This document shows positions 25,038 to 33,417 of a DNA stretch of 64,000 bases, piece by piece. The DNA is from Lachnospiraceae bacterium (lineage in GTDB: Bacteria > Bacillota > Clostridia > Lachnospirales > Lachnospiraceae): contig QXWO01000017.1 in assembly GCA_009911035.1 (NCBI GenBank), positions 33,107 to 97,106 on the forward strand, in the 5' to 3' direction. The notes under the pieces were generated by a model that saw only the letters and a program-made list of their open reading frames with translations, ran no database searches and was not told the origin of the DNA. Position 1 is the stretch's first letter. Each line of letters starts with the position of its first letter. The position numbers and the translations under genes were made by a program.

Positions 25038-26096
25038 CTAATCTGCCTTGCTTTTACGCTTCTTTAAGGCTGCATCCAGAATCTCCTCACATAATTCCCC
25101 AAAGCTCATTCCCACTGCCGCAGCCTCCTGGGGAAGCAGGGAGGTAGGGGTCATGCCCGGAAGGGTATTGGCTTCCAGACAGAAAACCTCCCCTTCCCTG
25201 TTCATCATGAAATCCATTCTGGCATAATTTTTCAGCCGCAGGGCCGCAAATGCTTTCTCTGCATACATCTGAAGCTCACGGGTCTTTTCCGGTGAAATAT
25301 GAGCCGGACAGGTTTCAATAGTTGAGCCCGGCTGATATTTATTTTTATAATCATAAAATCCCTTAAGAGGCGCAATCTCTATGACAGGAAGTGCTTTCCC
25401 GTCCATAACTCCCACGGAAAATTCGCGCCCGTCAATATACTGCTCCACAATCACTTCGTCGTCATATTTAAATGCTTCCGCCAGCGCGCTGCCGTACCCG
25501 CTCTCATCCATGGCAATGCCCACGCCAACGCTGGAACCGCCGCAGCATGCCTTTACAATACAGGGAAAAGGCACGCTTTCTTCCTGCATCTGCCCCTTTT
25601 TCAAACGGATCCCGGCCGGGGCCGGAATATGATGATATGCAAACAGTTCTTTTGCTATCCCTTTGTCCATAGCCAGTGCAGAACTTACATAGTCTGTACC
25701 CGTATATGTAATCCCCAAAAGATCAAAACATGCCTGTATCTTTCCATTTTCCCCGTTTTCTCCATGGAGAGCCATAAATACCGCGTCGGCCGCCTGGCAA
25801 AGTTTAATGACATTGGGTCCGAAAAAGTTTTTATCTCCGTCGTGGCGCATAGCCTTGATCTGGGATATATCGGGATTTTCCTCTGTAATGGTTCCCAGCT
25901 CGCCCGCCCAGTCTTTTTCCTCTTCAAAAATATTGCTAAAGTTTCCGCCCCTTAGCTCCCCATCATATCCCAGATACACATCCAGAAGCACTGCCTGATG
26001 CCCCCGCTCTTTTAAAGCGCGGTATATCATCGTCCCTGAACTTAAGGACACATCCCTCTCTGTACTGATTCCGCCAGCCAACACAACAATTTTCAT
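25038..26096 (-). CDS. ddl: D-alanine--D-alanine ligase
   Basis: A 352-residue ATP-grasp ligase making D-Ala-D-Ala. Motifs: VVLAGGISTERDVSLSSG at the N-terminus, VFMALHGENGENGKIQ (~130-145), GITYTGTDYVSSALAMDKG, PCIVKACCGGSSVGVGIA of the ATP loop, VEQYIDGREFSVGVM, and MDFMMNREGEVFCLEANTLPGMT with the Mg-binding Glu and Asn. AGGAGGCAGGAT precedes the ATG. It is followed by murF. Nothing in the sequence marks it as a D-Ala-D-Lac (vancomycin-type) ligase, though I cannot exclude altered specificity. Confidence 0.95.
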   Translation of the reverse strand: MKIVVLAGGISTERDVSLSSGTMIYRALKERGHQAVLLDVYLGYDGELRGGNFSNIFEEEKDWAGELGTITEENPDISQIKAMRHDGDKNFFGPNVIKLCQAADAVFMALHGENGENGKIQACFDLLGITYTGTDYVSSALAMDKGIAKELFAYHHIPAPAGIRLKKGQMQEESVPFPCIVKACCGGSSVGVGIAMDESGYGSALAEAFKYDDEVIVEQYIDGREFSVGVMDGKALPVIEIAPLKGFYDYKNKYQPGSTIETCPAHISPEKTRELQMYAEKAFAALRLKNYARMDFMMNREGEVFCLEANTLPGMTPTSLLPQEAAAVGMSFGELCEEILDAALKKRKSKAD

Positions 26097-26204
26097 ATCC
26101 TGCCTCCTGCCCTTTGCCGATCATCCATATTTTACCTAACCGACTTCCCTTTTCCTACTACCTTACCGCAATGTTCTCCATAACAAAACCGGATATCCTG
26201 CCTC

Positions 26205-27710
26205 TTACTTTGCAAAAAATGCCATTTCACTAAGCATCACTATCAGCTTGCTGTCCATATCAAGCTGCTTCATAATTTCTGTATCTGCATAATTGATTCC
26301 CATTTCGTTTCTTCCCATAAAATAGTGCAGATGATTTTCTATTATATTTTTGTATTCCCGGTTGGTAATCATGTAATCCGCCGCCGTCAGATACATCATA
26401 TCAAGCAGCAATTCCTGATGATTCTCCCCAGAAGGATTTCCTGCGATCCGGTAAACGCTTCCTCTGGTTTCTTTAGAGATTTCTTCCGCCTTTGTCAGAA
26501 TCACTTCCGCGATTTCCGCACAATAGGTAAGTTCCACCTGCCTGCTGGTGGAGATATAAGCAATACATCCGAAAAAGGCCGTCTCATCCAGATCTTCCTT
26601 ATAACTGCCTGCCTCAAGGTATTCTAAAACTATTCTATGAAAAGAACCTCTGCCCGACGCCCTGTACAGCTCTGCTGCTGCCGAAAATTTCCAGGCGTCA
26701 GTCTCTGCCGTATCGTAACGCTTCACATACCGCCACGCATTTTCCGCCGCCCTCAGGCATCTGCCTGCATATTCTGCATCATAGTTCTGATAAAAATAGC
26801 TGAATTTGGCCATTGCCATTGCGAAAGCTTTGGATGACTGGATATCCTCCGGCTCCACATAGGATACCATTCCCATGCCCCGGTCCCGTTCACAGACCGT
26901 GACTCCGGCATAGACTGCACCTGTCTGTTCATTCTGCATTTTCAAAAGCCAGTCTGTTTCATAACGTATCTCGTCCAGAATATCCGGTGTACCGTTTCCG
27001 CTTTCTGGAATGCCTGTATCATCAGTAAAAATTTCCTCATACAATTCATAGGCAAACAAAAGCGCGCCAATATTGCGGGCTGCCCATTCCACTTCCCGGG
27101 AGCCATCCCCGGACTGATGCCATCCACCCGCCGCTTCAAGAACCGCCGCTTCTTCCCTGAATCTGGATTTCCCGGTATGGCAGGCGCCACGGGCCTTTTC
27201 CTTTGCATATTCCTTCGTAAGCTCCACCCCGCATCGGCTGTAATAATACTGTTTACATGCCTCCTTAAGTGCCTGCCCGTACATATCCTCCCCGATCCTG
27301 AAAGAATAAGACCTTCCCAGTATGGGCGCTTCTATATAATAGGTTCCCGGCCGGGTGACTTCGGAAAAGTCCCCATAGCCATTATATTCCTGTAGTTTCG
27401 CATTATATCCTTTATCTTCCGTATATCCCGTGTAAACCCGCTCTTTGGTATCCTCCTGCACCACATAAAACTCTTCGGGCATTTCACTTCCTTTAAATAC
27501 TGCCACTTTACTGCTTTCATTTATGTATCCAAACTGATTTATCAAAATAGTAGGCGAAGCAGCCGGCATTTCATACGAAATGACCGGCTCTTTTTCCATA
27601 CCAGTAATTGTATTACCCGAAACTTCCCCTTTATTTTCCAATTGAGACGGCATACAGCCCGTCAGCAAAACCATCAGCAAGATAACCCCCGCTTTCTTCA
27701 TCCTGCTCAA
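26205..27710 (-). CDS. GH9-like lipoprotein, truncated and probably catalytically impaired
   Basis: A 501-residue lipoprotein: signal peptide with lipobox LLTGC (Cys19). A CelD_N-type Ig-like domain (ILINQFGYINESSKVAVF, ~55-72) is followed by a GH9 (alpha/alpha)6 barrel from ~140. The GH9 hallmark DAGD is here HQSGD (198-202), so the first Asp is Gln199, with only Asp202 kept. The protein ends soon after HYFMGRNEMGINYADTE, so the usual HHR substrate-binding motif and the catalytic Glu (NEVAxDYNA region) are missing. The start is TTG at 27710 with GGGAGGG upstream. It may be a binding protein or act on an unusual glycan. Confidence 0.75.
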   Translation of the reverse strand: MSRMKKAGVILLMVLLTGCMPSQLENKGEVSGNTITGMEKEPVISYEMPAASPTILINQFGYINESSKVAVFKGSEMPEEFYVVQEDTKERVYTGYTEDKGYNAKLQEYNGYGDFSEVTRPGTYYIEAPILGRSYSFRIGEDMYGQALKEACKQYYYSRCGVELTKEYAKEKARGACHTGKSRFREEAAVLEAAGGWHQSGDGSREVEWAARNIGALLFAYELYEEIFTDDTGIPESGNGTPDILDEIRYETDWLLKMQNEQTGAVYAGVTVCERDRGMGMVSYVEPEDIQSSKAFAMAMAKFSYFYQNYDAEYAGRCLRAAENAWRYVKRYDTAETDAWKFSAAAELYRASGRGSFHRIVLEYLEAGSYKEDLDETAFFGCIAYISTSRQVELTYCAEIAEVILTKAEEISKETRGSVYRIAGNPSGENHQELLLDMMYLTAADYMITNREYKNIIENHLHYFMGRNEMGINYADTEIMKQLDMDSKLIVMLSEMAFFAK

Positions 27711-27730
27711 ATTTATCCCTCCCGCGTATA

Positions 27731-28930
27731 TTATACATTTTTTTCACAGGCAGGTAAAGAAAAGCTTTTGTCCGAATATACAATCTGCCCGTCAATGATT
27801 GTGCACATAGTTTTTGAGGAAACTTTCAAAGGGAGGTCATCAAAAATTGCAATATCTGCATCCTTCCCTGCTTCCAGGGAGCCTACCCTATGATCCGTCC
27901 TGCATATCTGGGCAGGATAAATGGTAATGGCTTTTAATGCCTCCATCTCTTCTAAACCGGATTTTACCGCCAGACCTGCACAAATGGGAAGGGTCTGTAT
28001 CTGGGAAACCGGATGGTCTGTGGTAATGGCCGTCTTCACCCCTGCCTGATTCAGCACTCCTATGGTCTTAAAGGCCATGTTCTGGACCTCTATTTTACTC
28101 CTGCAGGAAAGATCCGGCCCTATAATGGCAGGAAAGCCGGACTTTTTCACCTGCTCCGCAATCAGATGGCCTTCGCTGCAGTGATCCAGAGTCATATCCA
28201 GTCCAAACTCCTTTGCAATACGGATAGCCGTCTGGATATCATCGGCCCGGTGTACATGGGCTTTCAAGGGAATCTTTTTCTCAAAGACCGGTATCCAGCA
28301 TTCATAGCGGAAGTCTTCTTCCTCCCGCTTCATGCCCGCACACTTTTTGTCATAATAGCGGCGGGCTTTGAACAGTTCTTCCCTAAGCATGGCCGCAATT
28401 GCCATTCTGGTAGCCGGGGACTTCCCCTGACCGGAATAATTGACCTTGGGATTCTCACCAAAAGCTATTTTCATGGCTGCAGGAGCGCATACGGTCAAAT
28501 CATCAATACATCTTCCACAGGTCTTTACAAATGCAAAGGTCCCGCCCACTACATTAGCGCTTCCCGGTCCAATCATTGCAGAAGTGATTCCCGCCCGGAC
28601 TGCATCATCAAAGGCTGCGTCCATGGGATTGATGGCGTCGATGGCACGCAGGTAAGGGGTAACAGGGTCTACCGTCTCATTACAGTCATCTCCCTCCATA
28701 CCTTTTTTTTCCTCCGTAATCCCCATATGGCAGTGAGCCTCGATCAGGCCGGGCATTACCAGAAGGCCGAGGGCATTTATGACCTCCGCTCCATCTTCCG
28801 GCAAAGGAAAAGGGGCTCCATCTTTCATAGGCCCCAATTCTCTTATTTTCCCGTTTTCAATGCATATATATCCTTTTTCCCAGATTTCTCCGGCCATGGT
28901 CAGTATTTTACCGCCAATAATATATAACAT
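27731..28930 (-). CDS. Amidohydrolase family protein (imidazolonepropionase-like)
   Basis: A 399-residue metal-dependent hydrolase. A small beta-sandwich at the N-terminus (IIGGKILTMAG...ENGKIRELGP) leads to the barrel with the metal motif MPGLIEAHCHMG (His66, His68). Further ligand motifs are LKAHVHRADD, MTLDHCSEGH and AITTDHPV. The C-terminal SLEAGKDADIAIFDD is typical of cyclic amidohydrolases. The substrate is unknown; members hydrolyse imidazolonepropionate, dipeptides or other cyclic amides. It lies 20 bp upstream of the GH9-like gene and 20 bp after the spoIIQ-like gene, so it is transcribed between sporulation and glycan genes. Confidence 0.8.
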   Translation of the reverse strand: MLYIIGGKILTMAGEIWEKGYICIENGKIRELGPMKDGAPFPLPEDGAEVINALGLLVMPGLIEAHCHMGITEEKKGMEGDDCNETVDPVTPYLRAIDAINPMDAAFDDAVRAGITSAMIGPGSANVVGGTFAFVKTCGRCIDDLTVCAPAAMKIAFGENPKVNYSGQGKSPATRMAIAAMLREELFKARRYYDKKCAGMKREEEDFRYECWIPVFEKKIPLKAHVHRADDIQTAIRIAKEFGLDMTLDHCSEGHLIAEQVKKSGFPAIIGPDLSCRSKIEVQNMAFKTIGVLNQAGVKTAITTDHPVSQIQTLPICAGLAVKSGLEEMEALKAITIYPAQICRTDHRVGSLEAGKDADIAIFDDLPLKVSSKTMCTIIDGQIVYSDKSFSLPACEKNV

Positions 28931-28950
28931 TATTTTTACCTTCCTAATTC

Positions 28951-29844
28951 TTAATTTAGTTTGGTCATCGGGTTTACAGGTTCGCCGTCCTTGGTCAGCT
29001 TGAAGTAAACATTGGTTCCCTCCACGCTGAAATACTTGGTGGGCGCCGCAACCTCCGCAATCACATCTCCCGCCGCCACATAACTGCCTTCTGAAACCAG
29101 TATATTAGTCAGTTGTCCGTAGGTGGCTTCATATCCGCCGCCCAGTTCCATGGTAATGCCATTTCCTATCCGGGGGTCTGAAAATACGGAAATTACCTTG
29201 CCGGCAGAGGCTGCCGTGATCAAATCCCCTGCGTTTGCCTGGATGATAATCGCCGGATTATATTTATACTGCTGTAATGTGGGGAAATAAACCGTCTTGT
29301 CCATACTGTAATTTACCAGAATATTTCCCACCACAGGCCATACCAGCGTATCGGAATCGCTGAACGTGAGGGCTGGCTGCATGGCTGTTGACAGGGCTGG
29401 CGTTCCTTCCCCGTCAGTAACCTCCTGCTCCTTTTGTTCTTCCACTTCCTGGTTTTCAGAATCCTGCTCCTCCGGCTTTTTAGCCTTAGCGGAATCCTCC
29501 TGCTGCGCCCCGTCGGACATGCTCTTGCTGTCAGACTGATCCGGATTCTCAACGTTTAAAGAATTGGTTTCCTGGAAATAAGGATCATAGTCCAAATCGT
29601 CCGAGAGAGTCGTATCCTGGGTCACATTTTCCGTAAGGCTCATTTCATTTTCCCCGACCGTTTTAGCGCCTGCGGCCGCATTATTTTCAATAGAACTTAA
29701 ATCTACCACATATCCTTCGTCCTGACTGCCCGTGTCTCTCCCCAGCCACAACCCGGTAGCCGTCAAAGACCCCAGCACCAATATTGCCGAGGCAACCATA
29801 AGGAACCTTTCTTTAGCAAGACCTCTTCTTCTACTTCTTCTCAT
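28951..29844 (-). CDS. spoIIQ: SpoIIQ-like LytM-domain membrane protein
   Basis: A 297-residue protein: basic cytoplasmic tip, one membrane helix (~17-37), a long acidic Ser/Glu/Gln-rich linker (~40-175) and a C-terminal M23/LytM domain (VWPVVGNILVNYSMD onward). The position directly after spoIID is that of spoIIQ, the forespore side of the SpoIIQ-SpoIIIAH channel. The zinc-site motifs of active M23 peptidases (HxxxD and HxH) are replaced: NPAIIIQA and YGQLTN have no His. The start is the ATG at 29844 with GGAGG 5 bases upstream; ATGs 5 and 9 codons earlier lack that. Confidence 0.75.
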   Translation of the reverse strand: MRRSRRRGLAKERFLMVASAILVLGSLTATGLWLGRDTGSQDEGYVVDLSSIENNAAAGAKTVGENEMSLTENVTQDTTLSDDLDYDPYFQETNSLNVENPDQSDSKSMSDGAQQEDSAKAKKPEEQDSENQEVEEQKEQEVTDGEGTPALSTAMQPALTFSDSDTLVWPVVGNILVNYSMDKTVYFPTLQQYKYNPAIIIQANAGDLITAASAGKVISVFSDPRIGNGITMELGGGYEATYGQLTNILVSEGSYVAAGDVIAEVAAPTKYFSVEGTNVYFKLTKDGEPVNPMTKLN

Positions 29845-29915
29845 CTTTTCCTCCATTCCGAAGCATTGCAAAATCTTCTTGTTCTTTATGGTTAGTTTTT
29901 CCCCTTTTTCCTTCT

Positions 29916-30935
29916 TTATTCAAATTTTGTAATTATTACATCATTAAAAAAATAGTTTAAAATCTTAATATAATCTTCTCCTTCCTTCGCCATTTCATTA
30001 GCCCCAAACTGGCTCATTCCCAGCCCATGCCCGGAGCCTTTAACAGAAATAAAAATCTGTTCCCCTTCTTTTTTTAAATGAAAACTGGATGATAAAAGCC
30101 GGAAAATTTCCCTGAACTGTTCACCGGACGCATATTTCCCGCCCTTTTCAAGATACAGTACATACCCTGTACTGTCCCTGTAAATACGCCATCCTTCCAG
30201 TTCTTCTTCCACCACAGCCCTTTCATTTTCTAAAATTTCCTCCTCCGTCATCCTTATGCCGGGCACATCCTGCCAGAGTCTGTCAAACTCTCCTTCATCA
30301 TAAGCCACGGTACTGGCGTATTCCGGCGAAAGAAAGTCCCTGCTGCACACCACACTTTTTAAATAGGGATACTCTGTAAAAAAAAGTTCACTGCCATTTC
30401 GTGTGGCACCGTTGCTGACGGCAAAATAAGCGCCGTCCACAGGCACACCTTCATAAACAAGGCATACTCCTGCTGTCTGGGATACAGCAGCAAGGATATT
30501 TTCCTGAACCGGGATGCTGCCGTAACCGTCATCCGCAGCGGCAATCTCCCTGCCCTCCCTTCTGCTTCCGTCTGACAGGTAAAGGGACGATAAGAGGTCT
30601 GACCGGATCAACACTGCCTGCGCCTTTAAAACTTCCAGCTCAAAAGTATTGTCAATGCTTCTTGCAAGCTGATCCGCCACATACATCTCAAGAGGAATAC
30701 TTTCATTTCCAAATGCCGTTGTGTTTACCACAAAAATATTTCCTTTTGTCAGCATGTCTTCCGCCTTTAGCATATCTGCAAAAGAAGCATCCCGCTCCTT
30801 TAGATTTCCAAACAAAAATGTAATCAGATAGGGAACCAGAAGCAAAAGCAAAAGAACCGTACCAGGATTTCCCGAAAAAAATCCCGATACGATTCTCTTT
30901 TTTCTGACATGTTGAAAGCCCCTGCGTTTTTTCAT
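29916..30935 (-). CDS. spoIID: Stage II sporulation protein SpoIID, probably missing its catalytic Glu
   Basis: A 339-residue SpoIID-family protein. One N-terminal membrane helix (TVLLLLLLVPYLITFLF) precedes the domain with IPLEMYVADQLA and FELEVLKAQAVLIRS. The C-terminal GSGHGLGMSQFGANEMA is a family hallmark. SpoIID cleaves denuded glycan strands during engulfment with the amidase SpoIIP. Aligned without gaps to the family LEKYVxGVVASEMP stretch, the catalytic Glu of SEMP is Ser here (RSID). It is followed by the spoIIQ-like gene. AGAGGTGTCTT precedes the ATG. Confidence 0.85.
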   Translation of the reverse strand: MKKRRGFQHVRKKRIVSGFFSGNPGTVLLLLLLVPYLITFLFGNLKERDASFADMLKAEDMLTKGNIFVVNTTAFGNESIPLEMYVADQLARSIDNTFELEVLKAQAVLIRSDLLSSLYLSDGSRREGREIAAADDGYGSIPVQENILAAVSQTAGVCLVYEGVPVDGAYFAVSNGATRNGSELFFTEYPYLKSVVCSRDFLSPEYASTVAYDEGEFDRLWQDVPGIRMTEEEILENERAVVEEELEGWRIYRDSTGYVLYLEKGGKYASGEQFREIFRLLSSSFHLKKEGEQIFISVKGSGHGLGMSQFGANEMAKEGEDYIKILNYFFNDVIITKFE

Positions 30936-31030
30936 AAGACACCTCTGGAGCGTGCAGGTTGGAAAAATAAGTTTTCAAACACGCTCTGGGCTATTTTATG
31001 CATAAAAGTCTGTCCATTATGCCCTGCTTA

Positions 31031-32236
31031 TCAAATCTGTGCCATGGCATAGGTCCACTGTTCATACCTACTCTGGCTTGCTTTTACTTTCATCTGCACA
31101 TTTTGTTCATGAAGGGCTAAGTCTACATGCTGTACAGTTCCTGCGTTTCCGTTTTCATACAGGAAAAATCCGCTCTTTCGTATCATGCCGTTGGTCTGGT
31201 TGTTTTCTCCCTTGACCGCAAAATCCGTAGCGGCGTTCTGCAGGCAGATAGCGCCTATCCCCTTTTCTGCCAGCGAATAAAGATGCTCGTTTCCGTCTTC
31301 ATCCGTCACCCAGATTTTCAATTTATCCCAGATTTCATCTCCCTCATCGATGAATCCGTTATGGTCTGTGTCATATTCGGCAAGATCGGCAAACCCGTTT
31401 CCTGATTTGGTGCCGAAAAGCTCCGACCCGTCGTTGATCGTTCCATCCCCGTTTTTATCCAGTGCCAGGAATCCGCTTCCCGGTTTCAGGCGGTTAATTT
31501 TGTCCTCTTTACCGTCCCCGTCAAGGTCAAACAAAAAAGTCTGGTCGGACAGATCCGCTATATTCCCATCCAGATTGATCACCAGCGGGTCGCACATGGA
31601 TTCACTGATATTAGTATAACTTATGTTTTCTTCATAATATTCCTGAAAACTGCGGCTCATTTCCATATTGAGATTAAAGCTGATTTCCCTTCCATCCGCA
31701 CACTTTACAGTTCCCTGTGTAGTAAACTTCGTGGTTTCCCTCTCCTCATGGTAATACTGGGTACTGTAATTAAAAGTCTTTGTTCCAACGCCAAAGCTGG
31801 AAATGAGCATGTTGGATGTGGATACCGTCTGGCTCTGGCTCTGCCATGAACTGTCCTGCGCCCATCCCGGTCTTCTGTTCCTATCCGGGAAAAGTATCCT
31901 CATCAGGTAATTCAGGCACTGCTGCCTGATTTCCTTTAACTGCTCATACACACTGGAAGTCTGCTGATTCTGCATATTGCCTGCGGTAAGCGCTTTCGTT
32001 CTGGAACGCATTTCATCAAAGGTGGCTTTCAGGGATGTTTCCGTTTTTTCCTTTTCATTGCCCTGAGCCTGCCCTTCTTCTATATCGCTGTCTGCTGAAT
32101 TACCTGACAGATCATTGCCGGTTCCATCCGTCAATTTCTGCCTTCCCTTTATAATTGTAAATCTTCTTACCCTTCCTGAAAAGGAAATGTAACTTCTGTC
32201 GGACCCCATTCCTATTGTGCCGGAATTAATTCGCAT
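31031..32236 (-). CDS. EF-hand-type calcium-binding protein of unknown function
   Basis: A 401-residue protein with three Ca2+-loop motifs in its middle-to-C-terminal part: DLDGDGKEDKI, DKNGDGTINDGSELFG and DTDHNGFIDEGDEIWD. This is the arrangement found at the end of many bacterial secreted or surface EF-hand proteins. No signal peptide or membrane helix is seen; the N-terminus is MRINSGTIGMGSDRSYISF. The start is the ATG at 32236 with AAGGAGGAAGA upstream; the open frame continues another 97 codons but without a ribosome site. It lies 95 bp upstream of spoIID on the same strand. A sporulation role is possible but only suggested by position. Confidence 0.7.
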   Translation of the reverse strand: MRINSGTIGMGSDRSYISFSGRVRRFTIIKGRQKLTDGTGNDLSGNSADSDIEEGQAQGNEKEKTETSLKATFDEMRSRTKALTAGNMQNQQTSSVYEQLKEIRQQCLNYLMRILFPDRNRRPGWAQDSSWQSQSQTVSTSNMLISSFGVGTKTFNYSTQYYHEERETTKFTTQGTVKCADGREISFNLNMEMSRSFQEYYEENISYTNISESMCDPLVINLDGNIADLSDQTFLFDLDGDGKEDKINRLKPGSGFLALDKNGDGTINDGSELFGTKSGNGFADLAEYDTDHNGFIDEGDEIWDKLKIWVTDEDGNEHLYSLAEKGIGAICLQNAATDFAVKGENNQTNGMIRKSGFFLYENGNAGTVQHVDLALHEQNVQMKVKASQSRYEQWTYAMAQI

Positions 32237-32574
32237 TCTTCCTCCTTCTTTTAGTCCCTTGCCCTCCTCTACCCTCCCTGGTTGAAAAAAGCAAAAATGA
32301 TACACAAAAGGGCTGTCCGTTTCCCTAAAGCATACCATCCGTGGCGACAAAAACAATATTGGTACAGGTATCCTGGCCATCAACACCTGCAATATATTTA
32401 TCGGCCGGCCAGCCGATAAATTTAGCCTTTGGCGGATTCTTCTGCAAAAACAGCGGATGTTGTCATGAGAAGGAGCGTATCCGGCATAAATTAGTCTATA
32501 CCATAATTCATGCCTGTTTTTATACACAAAGCGTTACTGCCAAAGGTGTGAACATCAGGCATAAAAGGGGATTT
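32237..32574. promoter_or_regulatory. Divergent gap between EF-hand and DUF368 genes, with a hairpin
   Basis: About 340 bp without a gene. It contains a perfect 9-bp stem (TTTATCGGC / GCCGATAAA, 32397-32420, 6-base loop). Nearer the DUF368 start is an ATGCCTG ... CAGGCAT pair enclosing ACAC ... GTGT, which could fold as a leader. I recognise no riboswitch class. Confidence 0.4.
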
Positions 32575-33417
32575 ATGAAACATAAACCTATCGGCACACT
32601 CATAATAAAAATTCTGGTCCGCCTCATGCAGGGCGCGCTGGTGGGATTAGGCGCAGTCCTTCCCGGCATCAGCGGCGGCGTCTTAAGCGTTATGTTCGGT
32701 ATCTATAAGCCGCTGATGGAATTTCTCGCAAGCCCCGCCCGCCGCTTCAAGACCCATATGCCGGGGCTTTCTCCCTATATCCTTGGCTATGGTATAGGCT
32801 TTATGGGCGTTGCTAATGTCCTTTCCTACTTTCTTGAAAAATATCCGGCCCCTTCGGTCTGTCTGTTTGTGGGGCTGATTGCCGGGATGCTTCCCTCCCT
32901 GTGGCGGGAAGCCGGGCAGATGGGCCGGACAAATAAATCTTTTTTCTCCATGATAACAGCCATGCTGGCGGTGTTCGCCCTCCTCACAGCATTGAGCAGG
33001 GCTTCTGTAACCATTACGCCCAACTTTACATGGTATCTGTTTTGCGGGTTCTGCCTTGCCTTAAGTATCATTGCGCCGGGAATGAGTTTTTCCACCCTGC
33101 TCATGCCGCTGGGCCTGTATACACCTTTCGTGGACGGCATCGGACATTTTTCCGTGGATGTGCTCATTCCCGCCGGAATCAGCGGTATTCTGACCATTGC
33201 ATTCCTCTCTAAAGCCGTGAATTCCCTGTTTGACAGATACTATTCCCTGGCTTTTCATGCCATTGTGGGAATCGTCATTGCCGCTACTTTTATGATTATC
33301 CCTTTTGACAGCTTCCGCCAGTCCACCTACGCCTGCCTTATAAACATATTCTGCCTTGCGGCAGGCGTTTTTACCGCTTCGGTCATGGACCGGTGGAACG
33401 AGCGTATGCTGGCTTAA
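32575..33417 (+). CDS. DUF368 family membrane protein (PopT-type polyprenyl-phosphate translocase)
   Basis: A 280-residue polytopic membrane protein of family DUF368. The conserved segment [20 protein letters not shown] (~16-35) and its repeat [20 protein letters not shown] (~155-175) are the two inverted halves, with about eight membrane helices. DUF368 proteins (PopT) were recently shown to recycle undecaprenyl phosphate across the membrane for wall synthesis; that role is carried over from the family. The start is the ATG at 32575 with AAAGGGGA upstream; longer frames overlap the divergent gene. Its stop codon overlaps the stop of the convergent hydratase gene. Confidence 0.85.
   Translation: MKHKPIGTLIIKILVRLMQGALVGLGAVLPGISGGVLSVMFGIYKPLMEFLASPARRFKTHMPGLSPYILGYGIGFMGVANVLSYFLEKYPAPSVCLFVGLIAGMLPSLWREAGQMGRTNKSFFSMITAMLAVFALLTALSRASVTITPNFTWYLFCGFCLALSIIAPGMSFSTLLMPLGLYTPFVDGIGHFSVDVLIPAGISGILTIAFLSKAVNSLFDRYYSLAFHAIVGIVIAATFMIIPFDSFRQSTYACLINIFCLAAGVFTASVMDRWNERMLA

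Noticed and set aside
28013-28927. 304-codon plus-strand ORF
   Set aside because: It mirrors the amidohydrolase gene, with no family features or ribosome site.
32397-32420. Riboswitch upstream of the DUF368 gene
   Set aside because: Only a simple 9-bp stem and a weak outer pairing are visible; no known riboswitch core was recognised.
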